A stretch of 5,720 nt of DNA, taken from GCA-2687515 sp046582475 (GTDB lineage Bacteria; Pseudomonadota; Alphaproteobacteria; Rhodospirillales; UBA2165). A program made the translations under genes and the position numbers. The stretch is from assembly GCA_046582475.1 (NCBI GenBank), contig JAYGEH010000402.1:1-5720 (forward strand), in the 5' to 3' direction. The notes under the pieces are model-generated. The model saw only the letters and a list, made by a program, of their open reading frames with translations, did no database searches and was not told the origin of the DNA. Position 1 is the stretch's first letter; each line of letters begins with the position of its first letter. Below are positions 1-5,506 of this stretch, piece by piece.

Positions 1-616
1 GCGTAAACCCGGCGCCGCTCGTCCAGGTCGATGATATGCTGGACCCGGCCCGAATAGGCCTGCACGCCCCGGTAGCTGAGACCCGGCGCATCGGCGATCA
101 TTTGTGCCAGGGCGATGGCGTCTTCGGCGTTTGCGACGCCGGTGCGCTGCATGCCGATATCGATGTCCACCAACACCTCGAGCGGATTGCCGAGGGAGGA
201 AGCCGCCTCGGATATTTCGCGCAAGTTACCGGGATTGTCGGCGACCACCTTGAAATGCCTTGCCCCATCGGCCAGCTTCATCAGCCGGACGATGCGCGCC
301 GCGCCGACCACCGGCGAGGTGATCAGCACGCCCTCGATACGGTTGCCCACCATCACTTCGGCTTCGTGCAGGGTGGCGCAGCAAACGCCGACGGCGCCGG
401 CCTCTACCTGGCGCTTGGCGATCTCAGAACATTTGTGGGTCTTGGCGTGGGGACGCATGCGCAGACCGGCTTCGCCGCAGATGCGCACATGCGGAGAATG
501 TTGGCTTCGAATTTATCGAGAGCGATAACCAGGGCCGGCGTCAGCAGCGCCCGGCGCGATCCCGGCACATCGATCAGGCCTTCGTTCGGGCCGCGCTCAG
601 CCGCCGCCGGAGACAT
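1..616 (-). pseudogene. DSD1 / D-threonine aldolase family PLP enzyme, frameshifted and cut by the window edge
   Basis: Fold-type III PLP enzyme (alanine-racemase N-terminal barrel). Family members cleave D-threonine or D-3-hydroxy-amino acids, or deaminate D-serine, in the cytoplasm. The ATG at 616-614 opens a frame with TPALVIALDKFEANILRMCA that stops at 404. From about 480 leftward another frame continues without a stop to position 1: CGEAGLRMRPHAKTHKC, then GVCCATLHEAEVM, ITSPVVGAARI, DIDIGMQRTGV and GVQAYSGRVQH. All are typical of the family. Adding one base at 480-481 (GCA-TC to GCA-TTC, giving Phe) joins the frames into 205 residues. Lys59 of RPHAKTHK then falls where the PLP lysine is expected. 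About 370-390 residues are usual, so the C-terminal half with the metal site lies outside. The start overlaps the upstream GFA gene by 20 bp, suggesting translational coupling. A second in-frame ATG at 458-456 would begin at MRPHAKTHK and is unlikely to give a working enzyme. It may be a true pseudogene or a sequencing error. The family call is strong; the exact substrate is unknown. Confidence 0.85.
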
Positions 617-1055
617 GCTTGTCCCATAGGGCGCTGAGAGCCGCCGGGTCCTCGGGCGCTTTTTCGAATTTCGGCAATCCGTCGGCGAAGGAAAACCAGG
701 TCTGCGCGCTCCGCGTCCAGATATGGGCGATGGGGCGGAACCAGTTGGGATCGTGGAGGCTGCCGCCCCTTAAGACCACCAACGGCCCGCCGGCGGCGCC
801 GCCAAACCGGGTTCCGCAGGTGGCGCAGAACAGGCCGGTCTTAGTGCGCCCGCTGTCGGCGAGCGTATCGAAGGAGGCGGGCTCGCCTTTCGTTATTTTG
901 AAGTTTTCGGCCTTGACGCGCACCGATACTCCGAAGGCGCTGGCGGAGATTTTTTGGCAATCGGTGCAGTGGCAGATATAGACGGTTTCCGGCTCGGCGG
1001 TGAATTCGTAGCAGATGGCGCCGCACAGGCAACCGCCGGTGTAGGGAGCGGGCAT
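597..1055 (-). CDS. GFA / CENP-V family zinc-binding protein
   Basis: A 152-residue protein of the GFA family (DUF636), named after glutathione-dependent formaldehyde-activating enzyme. Most members have no proven reaction. Zinc ligands are visible in the expected order: C9-x-C11 (GGCLCGA), C28-H-C30-x-x-C33 (ICHCTDCQK) and C77-x-x-C80 (FCATCGTRF). The motif is followed by the usual GSLHDP segment near residues 98-103. Length fits the family (about 120-160 aa), and there is no signal peptide or membrane span, so it is cytoplasmic. The ATG at 1055-1053 is preceded by GGAGAAG (1067-1061) with a 5-nt spacer, a good ribosome site that supports this start. It lies 77 bp downstream of dctM and its 3' end overlaps the PLP gene by 20 bp, so co-transcription is likely. 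Detoxification of an aldehyde released by the neighbouring aldolase-like enzyme is conceivable but unproven. Confidence 0.9.
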   Translation of the reverse strand: MPAPYTGGCLCGAICYEFTAEPETVYICHCTDCQKISASAFGVSVRVKAENFKITKGEPASFDTLADSGRTKTGLFCATCGTRFGGAAGGPLVVLRGGSLHDPNWFRPIAHIWTRSAQTWFSFADGLPKFEKAPEDPAALSALWDKHVSGGG

Positions 1056-1090
1056 CGTGACTTCTCCGAGTGAATTATGCCGGCGTCAGT

Positions 1091-1114
1091 GTGCCCAATT
1101 CAGGGACAGGTTCC
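1091..1114. other. Possible REP-like palindromic fragment in the dctM-GFA spacer
   Basis: The 77-bp spacer 1056-1132 contains GTGCCC, a 6-nt AATTCA loop, then GGGACAGGTTCC (1103-1114). TGCCC can pair with GGG(A)CA, leaving one bulged A. On the minus strand it reads GGAACCTGTCCC. From memory this resembles the GGGACAGGTTCC core of REP-type repeats linked to Y1 (RAYT) transposases in other proteobacteria. Only one copy is present and there is no transposase in the window. No U-tract follows, so a rho-independent terminator is not supported and read-through from dctM into the GFA gene remains likely. Confidence 0.25.
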
Positions 1115-1132
1115 AAGGACGAAACCACCCCG

Positions 1133-2455
1133 CTAGCTACCGAACATGGTGTTGGGCAGGAACAGGGCGATCTGGGGGAAAGCGACCAGGAACGCAAGGC
1201 ACACGCCCATGGCAATCCAAAACGGCCAGATGCCGCGGAATATGGTGCTCATGGGCACATCGCCAGCGACGCTTTTGACAACGAACACATTGACCCCCAC
1301 CGGCGGGCTGATCAGCCCCATTTCGAGGACAATAACAACCACGACGCCGAACCAGATGGGGTCGAGCCCCATTTCGATGATCACCGGAAAGGTGATGTGC
1401 AGGGTCAGCACCAGCATGGCGAGGCCTTCCAGGAAGGTGCCGAGCGCGATATAGGTCACCAGAATAATAATCAACACCCCGAGCTGGCCGACATCGAGCC
1501 CGACCAGAAAACCGACAAGATTGGACGGGATTTGAGTCAGCGCCATAAACGGGATAAAGACGAAGGCGCCGATCAATATCATGAACACGGTCGCCGTGGT
1601 CTGCAGGGTTTGCAACAGAACGAACCGCAATTTCCGCCAATCCAGCGAGCGCCGGTAGAGCGCCATCATGAATGTCAAGAAGGCGCCGACGCCGGCGGCC
1701 TCGACCGGCGTGAAGATGCCGAGATAGATGCCGCCGATGGTCACCACCACGATGCCGACAATGACGCCGGATCGCCGGAGGGTCTTCATCTTGCGTGCAA
1801 AGTCCGCTCTCGGGCCCGGCGGGCCGGCTTCCGGCCGGCGCGTGGTCACGATGTAAATCGCAATAAGAAACAGCCCGGTGAGCAGTAACCCGGGAAAGAC
1901 GCCGGCCATGAACAAACGGCCGATGGATTGCTCGGTCAGGATTGCATAGATGATCATGCCGGTGGATGGCGGGATCAGGATGCCCAGCGTGCCACCGGCG
2001 GCCACCGCCCCGGTGGCCAGGCTGTCATCGTAATTGTAGCGCTTCATTTCCGGCAACGCGACCCGGCCCATGGTCACGGCCGAGGCGATCGACGATCCGC
2101 TCATGGCGGCGAAACCGGCGCAGCCGCCGATTGTCGCCGAAGCCAAACCGCCCCTGAAGTGGCCAAGCCAGGCATAAGCGGCTTCGTAGAGGTCTTTGCT
2201 CATGCCCGAAACGCCGGCGAGGTTTCCCATCAGGACGAACAGGGGCACCACGATCAGGGTGCCGGTGGTGGAAATCTCGAAGGCTTCACCGCCGAGGATC
2301 GACAACGCCGCCGGCAGACCACTGATGGCGATGGTGCCAAAAAAGCCGACCACCAGCATGGTCATGGCGACCGGCATGCGCAGCCCCAGCAGGACGAAGA
2401 GTGCGATGATACCGATGGTGCCGACGACAGTTACCGACATCAAAAATATGCCCAT
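1133..2455 (-). CDS. dctM: TRAP transporter large permease subunit, DctM family
   Basis: The 440-aa inner-membrane subunit that carries the sodium-coupled transport path of a tripartite ATP-independent periplasmic transporter. It is hydrophobic throughout, consistent with a dozen or so membrane segments. Family signatures are present in order: GNLAGVSGMSKDLY (77-90), GFAAMSGSSIASAVTMG (114-130), LPEMKRYNYDDSLATGAVAAGG (about 134-155), LGILIPPS (157-164), GIYLGIFTPVEAAGVG (242-257) and LEMGLISPPVGVNVFVV (377-393). Length matches the family (about 425-440 aa). The start ATG (2455-2453) directly follows the TAG of dctQ, giving TAGATG with no gap. With only a weak GGAC-like ribosome site, translation is probably coupled to dctQ. 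A second in-frame ATG (codon 6) is possible. A GC-rich stretch near 1811-1842 encodes a Pro/Gly-rich cytoplasmic loop (residues 206-217). Substrate cannot be read from this subunit. Confidence 0.96.
   Translation of the reverse strand: MGIFLMSVTVVGTIGIIALFVLLGLRMPVAMTMLVVGFFGTIAISGLPAALSILGGEAFEISTTGTLIVVPLFVLMGNLAGVSGMSKDLYEAAYAWLGHFRGGLASATIGGCAGFAAMSGSSIASAVTMGRVALPEMKRYNYDDSLATGAVAAGGTLGILIPPSTGMIIYAILTEQSIGRLFMAGVFPGLLLTGLFLIAIYIVTTRRPEAGPPGPRADFARKMKTLRRSGVIVGIVVVTIGGIYLGIFTPVEAAGVGAFLTFMMALYRRSLDWRKLRFVLLQTLQTTATVFMILIGAFVFIPFMALTQIPSNLVGFLVGLDVGQLGVLIIILVTYIALGTFLEGLAMLVLTLHITFPVIIEMGLDPIWFGVVVVIVLEMGLISPPVGVNVFVVKSVAGDVPMSTIFRGIWPFWIAMGVCLAFLVAFPQIALFLPNTMFGS
1822..1836. repeat. Short perfect inverted repeat inside dctM
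   Basis: GGCCGG (1822-1827), CTT, CCGGCC (1831-1836): a 6-bp all-GC stem with a 3-nt loop. It lies in the codons for the Arg/Pro/Gly-rich loop between membrane segments. It may be only a by-product of GC-rich Pro/Gly/Arg codons; no function is claimed. Confidence 0.3.
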
Positions 2456-3013
2456 CTAAACATCGTCCATGGTCCCGACCACATGGCGAACCTCGCCGCC
2501 GCGCAGATGGACATAAATTTCGAACACAAGGACGACCCCGTAAAGCGCCATACCGAAGCCCAGCAAAATGAAAAACGGCCCGTAGGGAATGGTCAGGGAA
2601 AGCGAGGCCTCGCCATAATCGGCGGCGTTCAACCCGTTGCTGATGAGTTGCACGGTCAGGATGGCCAACATTACGACACCCATTACCTTAACCAATATGT
2701 CGCTCCAGCGCGTGAAACTGGGACTGATGACCGTACCCAATAATTCGACCGCGATTTGGCCGCCCGTGCGCCCGCTTTGAGCGACCGAAAAACTCACAAT
2801 GGTCAGAAGAAATAGCTGCGCGATATCGGCGGCGCCAAAAATCGGAGAATTCAGGACGTACCGGAAACCGACCGCCGTGACGGTCAGCAAGCCAAGCGCG
2901 ATTACGATGATACCGCCGAGGTAGAGAGCCAGGGGGCGGACCACGCGGTCGATCAAATCGAGTACGTGGTCCGCCCCGTGTTCGCCAGCGGGCGTCTGTT
3001 CGTGGTCGGCCAT
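2456..3013 (-). CDS. dctQ: TRAP transporter small permease subunit, DctQ family
   Basis: The 185-aa small membrane subunit of the TRAP transporter, which pairs with DctM in the inner membrane. Four membrane segments are visible at about residues 29-49, 64-80, 105-125 and 143-166. The family region RYVLNSPIFGAADIAQLF (51-68) follows TM1, and the conserved GQIAVELL (85-92) precedes TM3. The N-terminus is short, charged and cytoplasmic (residues 1-20). Length is normal (about 160-190 aa). The ATG at 3013-3011 lies 7 bp after the dctP stop, and the nearest purine-rich stretch is in the last codons of dctP, so coupling is likely. The stop TAG abuts the dctM ATG. Dct gene symbols mark family position only and do not prove C4-dicarboxylate use. 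Confidence 0.93.
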   Translation of the reverse strand: MADHEQTPAGEHGADHVLDLIDRVVRPLALYLGGIIVIALGLLTVTAVGFRYVLNSPIFGAADIAQLFLLTIVSFSVAQSGRTGGQIAVELLGTVISPSFTRWSDILVKVMGVVMLAILTVQLISNGLNAADYGEASLSLTIPYGPFFILLGFGMALYGVVLVFEIYVHLRGGEVRHVVGTMDDV

Positions 3014-3020
3014 TTAGTGC

Positions 3021-4058
3021 CTAGCTGCCGCCCTTGGTAACCGCCGCGTAGATGGCGCGCGCCGGGATGCCCCGCTTTTCGCTTTTGGCGAGAAACGCCT
3101 CCACGGACCTATCCGTGGCGGCATCGAACTTGGCCCGCTCGGCGTCGCTCAGGACGTGGTATTTGAGCCCGGCATCGCCTTTTTTCGCCCGCATCTCGGC
3201 TACCGCGTCGGGTTTGGCCCAGCCGCGCGCCGTTTCGATGCTGAACTGCTCGCCGGTCAGCCCGTCGATGGCGGCTTTGCTTTTCGCCGACAGGCCGTCC
3301 CACACCTTTTTGTTCATGCCGAGCCAGAACAGCGCCGACGGTTTTTTCAAGCCGTCGGTAATATTTTTTGTCGATTCGGCGAAGCGCCAGGGCTTAAACA
3401 GGGCGTTTATGGCGACCCAAACACCATCGATAACGCCCTTGTCCAACGCGTCGTAAACGCCGCTGATGGGGATATGCAGCCCCGACGCGCCCCAGGCATT
3501 CATTTGCGGAATGTTGGTGGCGTCCAGTGCGCGGATTTTCATGCCTTTGACGTCGCTGAATTTGGTGACCAACTTGTTGCGCATCATCAAGACTGGCGGC
3601 GTGTTGGCCCACAGGCCCAGCACCTTCATTTTCGTGTATTCCGAATTAAGGAACTTATCCTTGACGCTCCAAAACTTTTTGGTGATTTCCACCGCCGTGA
3701 CGCCGACACCCGGCTGCGCGACAACCATGGTGCGCGGGAAAATCGTCGAGGTGTAGCCCTGGATACCAAAGGAAATTTCGGCGACATTATCGAGGACGCG
3801 CTTATATTGCTGAACCGGTCCCTTGCCCAATTGCCCGCTGGCGAACAATTTTGCCGTGGTTTCGCCGCCGGTCGCCATGCCGATGGCCTTGGCGAGGTTG
3901 GTGAAGGCGACCCGGTTGAGAAAATGCGGCGGTCCCATGAAGGTGGCGATTTTCAGTTCCTTGGCGCCCGCGGGCGTGGTCGGAACGCTCATACCGATGG
4001 TGAAGGCCGCCGCCATAACGGCAGCAGAGGTAAGCAGAGTGGTTTTCGTGAAAGTCAT
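3021..4058 (-). CDS. dctP: TRAP transporter periplasmic substrate-binding protein, DctP family
   Basis: The 345-aa periplasmic receptor that captures the substrate and hands it to DctQM. A signal peptide is clear: K5 near the start, a hydrophobic core at about 8-24, and a likely cut after AGA (residue 32), giving KELKIATF as the mature start. The family hallmark KGMKIRALDA (171-180) carries Arg176, the position that in DctP proteins pairs with the substrate carboxylate. It is followed by the WGASGLHIPISGVYDALDKG segment (189-208) and GVIDG (208-212). ASGQLGKGPVQQYKR (73-87) and FGIQGYTSTIFPR (97-109) also match the family. The helix after GVIDG is aromatic (W214, F221, W224, F227) and departs from the usual tyrosine-rich pattern. 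The start is supported by AGGGAG (4071-4066) with a 7-nt spacer. It is the first gene of the operon. The ligand is predicted to be a carboxylate; its identity is not determinable here. Confidence 0.95.
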   Translation of the reverse strand: MTFTKTTLLTSAAVMAAAFTIGMSVPTTPAGAKELKIATFMGPPHFLNRVAFTNLAKAIGMATGGETTAKLFASGQLGKGPVQQYKRVLDNVAEISFGIQGYTSTIFPRTMVVAQPGVGVTAVEITKKFWSVKDKFLNSEYTKMKVLGLWANTPPVLMMRNKLVTKFSDVKGMKIRALDATNIPQMNAWGASGLHIPISGVYDALDKGVIDGVWVAINALFKPWRFAESTKNITDGLKKPSALFWLGMNKKVWDGLSAKSKAAIDGLTGEQFSIETARGWAKPDAVAEMRAKKGDAGLKYHVLSDAERAKFDAATDRSVEAFLAKSEKRGIPARAIYAAVTKGGS

Positions 4059-4119
4059 TGTTGGTCTCCCTAATCCGTGTCCTGATCCGAAGCCAAAACA
4101 TGTTGCGCGATTTCGACGC

Positions 4120-4175
4120 TTGGCACCGCATTCTAAAAATTATTTATAAACTACCTCCCGAAATGTTCAAGTCAA
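4120..4175. promoter_or_regulatory. Divergent promoter region between dctP and the DMT permease gene
   Basis: The 200-bp gap 4059-4258 separates two divergent genes. Its AT-rich core at 4131-4150 contrasts sharply with GC-rich surroundings and contains the palindrome TTTATAAA (4143-4150). Toward dctP (minus strand), TTGAAC (4170-4165), a 16-nt spacer and TATAAA (4148-4143) form a plausible sigma-70-type promoter. Toward the permease (plus strand), TTGGCA (4120-4125), a 19-nt spacer and TATAAA (4145-4150) is a weaker candidate. A TTGACC at 4224-4229 has no good -10 partner. No operator for a named regulator was recognised. These are matches by eye only. Confidence 0.4.
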
Positions 4176-4249
4176 CGGTGCAGTTTCCACAATGGTGTGA
4201 TCGAAATCGGCTGGCCTGCCTGTTTGACCCCAATCACGGCGGGCTTTAC

Positions 4250-4253
4250 AGGA
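4250..4253 (+). promoter_or_regulatory. Ribosome binding site that sets the DMT permease start
   Basis: AGGA sits 5 nt before the ATG at 4259. The frame is open upstream to 4058. The site, together with family length and the lack of conserved residues upstream, favours 4259 as the true start. Confidence 0.6.
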
Positions 4254-4258
4254 ATTGC

Positions 4259-5164
4259 ATGGCGACGGGTGACAGACAGAATTTGGCTGGGATCGGCTTC
4301 ATGGCTCTTGGCATGCTCGGCATGGGCGGCGTCGATGCCTTTGGCAAATGGTTTGTCACCGCCGACTATTCCCCAGTCCAGGTGATCGCCGTGCGCGGCT
4401 GGATGATTACCCTGATCATGCTCCTATGGGCACTCGGCAGCGGGCGGCGGCGCGAATTGACCACGCGGCGCCCCATGGCCCATGGGGTGCGCATCGCGGT
4501 CAGCATTTGCGGTCCGTTGTTCATGTTTACCGCCCTCGCCGATCTGCCCTTGGCCGACGTGACGGTGGTCATATTCGGATCACCCTTTATTACCGCCGCC
4601 CTGGCGGTGCCCTTGTTCGCCGAGCGCGTCGGCCGCCACCGATGGCTGGCCATCGCCGCCGGTTTTATCGGCGTCACCGTCGCCATGCGCCCCGGCAGCG
4701 AATTGTTCCGCCCCGAGATTCTGTTCGCGGTGGCTGCGGGCATCTCCTTTGCCGCCATCAATCTGACCGCCCGCTGGCTGCGCGATACCGAAACCACGTT
4801 CCAGCTGGTGTTTTTCCTGATGGCCGGAATGGCCGTGATCGCCAGTTTGGCGCTGCCCTTTGTCTGGCGGCCGATGCCGCTGGCGGATTTGGTCATGTTC
4901 GCCGCGATGGCGGCGGCGACCCTGTTTGGCTATATATTCATGACCCGCGCCTTCATGGTGGCGCCGCTCGGCGTCGTCGCGCCGTTCGAATATACGGTCA
5001 TGATCTGGGCGGTGACCTGGGGTTTCATGATTTGGGGGGAGTTGCCGGGCGCTTATGTCTGGACCGGCGCCGCGATCATCGTCGCCAGCGGGCTCTATTT
5101 ATTGCACCGGGAAGCGCGCCTGCAAAAAATGTCAGCCGATATCGATCAGGCCGGACTTTCGTGA
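4259..5164 (+). CDS. DMT superfamily transporter, EamA domain protein
   Basis: A 301-aa inner-membrane permease with two EamA repeats and about 10 membrane segments, the standard size for this family. The first repeat covers roughly residues 10-145, with FGKWFV, the RGW segment after TM1, and PLADVTVVIFGSPFITAALA ending in the conserved E122 region. The second covers roughly 152-283, including GYIFMTRAFMVAPLGVVAPF (224-243) and the final WGELPGAYVWTGAAIIVASG (259-278). Family members export amino acids or other metabolites, and a few import; the substrate is unknown. The frame continues 67 codons upstream, but that extension is not membrane-like and runs across the divergent promoter region to the dctP start, so I use 4259, which has an AGGA site. 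It is divergent from the TRAP operon, and its last 19 bp overlap the end of a convergent small gene. Confidence 0.93.
   Translation: MATGDRQNLAGIGFMALGMLGMGGVDAFGKWFVTADYSPVQVIAVRGWMITLIMLLWALGSGRRRELTTRRPMAHGVRIAVSICGPLFMFTALADLPLADVTVVIFGSPFITAALAVPLFAERVGRHRWLAIAAGFIGVTVAMRPGSELFRPEILFAVAAGISFAAINLTARWLRDTETTFQLVFFLMAGMAVIASLALPFVWRPMPLADLVMFAAMAAATLFGYIFMTRAFMVAPLGVVAPFEYTVMIWAVTWGFMIWGELPGAYVWTGAAIIVASGLYLLHREARLQKMSADIDQAGLS
4468..4490. repeat. Strong intragenic hairpin in the DMT permease gene
   Basis: CCCCATG (4471-4477), loop GCC, CATGGGG (4481-4487) is a perfect 7-bp inverted repeat. It extends to 10 pairs if a G-U pair and two flanking pairs (4468-4470 with 4488-4490) are counted. 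It lies in codons for the Arg-rich cytoplasmic loop (about residues 70-78) after the second membrane segment. No U-tract follows, so it is not a classical terminator. It may be chance. Confidence 0.4.
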
Positions 5165-5466
5165 AGCCATCTCCGGATGACGATCAGCGATCTTTCCGGA
5201 TAAAGCTGGATCAGCCGGGCGACCCGGCGCGCCAGTTTGCTTTCCACCTTCTGTTCGGCCTCGACGATGGCCTGAGGGATTTCCGGCCGCAATCGGTTGC
5301 CATGGGTGATACGGATATCGCGCGGCGAGGGGCGCGCCCGGCTTGGCACCGGATTTTGCGGCGCGGTCCGGCGCGGCGCATCGAAGGAAAGGCGCGCCAT
5401 GGCGGGCAGCAAAACGGTGCCGAAAAATACGGCAGCGACGACGGTTATGGCGGCGGTCTCGATCAT
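5146..5466 (-). CDS. Small single-span membrane protein with FliF-like C-terminal tail
   Basis: A 106-aa protein, not a recognised named gene. It has one N-terminal membrane segment (about residues 5-22, AAITVVAAVFFGTVLLPAMA), a Pro/Arg-rich linker (about 30-62), and a charged amphipathic C-terminal helix region (about 64-102). The last part, RLIQLYPERSLIVIRRWLHE (84-103), resembles the C-terminal tail of the flagellar MS-ring protein FliF that docks on FliG, with the IRxW(L/M) ending. No flagellar genes are nearby, so a flagellar role is only a suggestion. The coding call rests on a sensible protein layout, same-strand position 40 bp after the lyase gene, and a clean start. The start ATG (5466-5464) has no convincing Shine-Dalgarno but a TATAGT box 6 nt upstream, which would suit a leaderless mRNA. 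Its 3' end overlaps the DMT gene by 19 bp, tail to tail. Confidence 0.72.
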   Translation of the reverse strand: MIETAAITVVAAVFFGTVLLPAMARLSFDAPRRTAPQNPVPSRARPSPRDIRITHGNRLRPEIPQAIVEAEQKVESKLARRVARLIQLYPERSLIVIRRWLHESPA

Positions 5467-5472
5467 CCGCCA

Positions 5473-5478
5473 ACTATA
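5473..5478 (-). promoter_or_regulatory. Candidate -10 box of the small membrane protein gene
   Basis: On the minus strand TATAGT (5478-5473) matches the -10 consensus at five of six positions. It ends 6 nt before the ATG, so transcription would begin at or next to the A of the start codon. No good -35 is seen; TCGATT at 5500-5495 is weak. The gene could instead be read from the upstream lyase transcript. Confidence 0.3.
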
Positions 5479-5506
5479 GCAGATTTGGGCCGAAAATCGA
5501 TATTGC

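Noticed and set aside
36..629. 197-codon plus-strand frame at the left edge
   Set aside because: Antisense to the PLP enzyme gene, whose minus-strand translation shows continuous family motifs.
1056..1132. Rho-independent terminator between dctM and the GFA gene
   Set aside because: Only a short bulged hairpin and no U-tract on the minus strand.
1070..1888. Long plus-strand open frame rich in His, Asp, Gln and Glu
   Set aside because: It lies antisense to dctM. Hydrophobic codons read backward give this polar composition, and no domain or ribosome site is visible.
1928..2743. 271-codon plus-strand open frame with similar polar composition
   Set aside because: Shadow of dctM and dctQ on the opposite strand; it crosses the dctQ-dctM junction and shows no family features.
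3156..4073. 305-codon plus-strand open frame
   Set aside because: Antisense to dctP, whose signal peptide and family motifs are clear; the plus frame has none.
4058..4258. 67-codon N-terminal extension of the DMT permease
   Set aside because: It spans the divergent promoter region, has no conserved residues and exceeds the family length. An AGGA site precedes the internal ATG at 4259.
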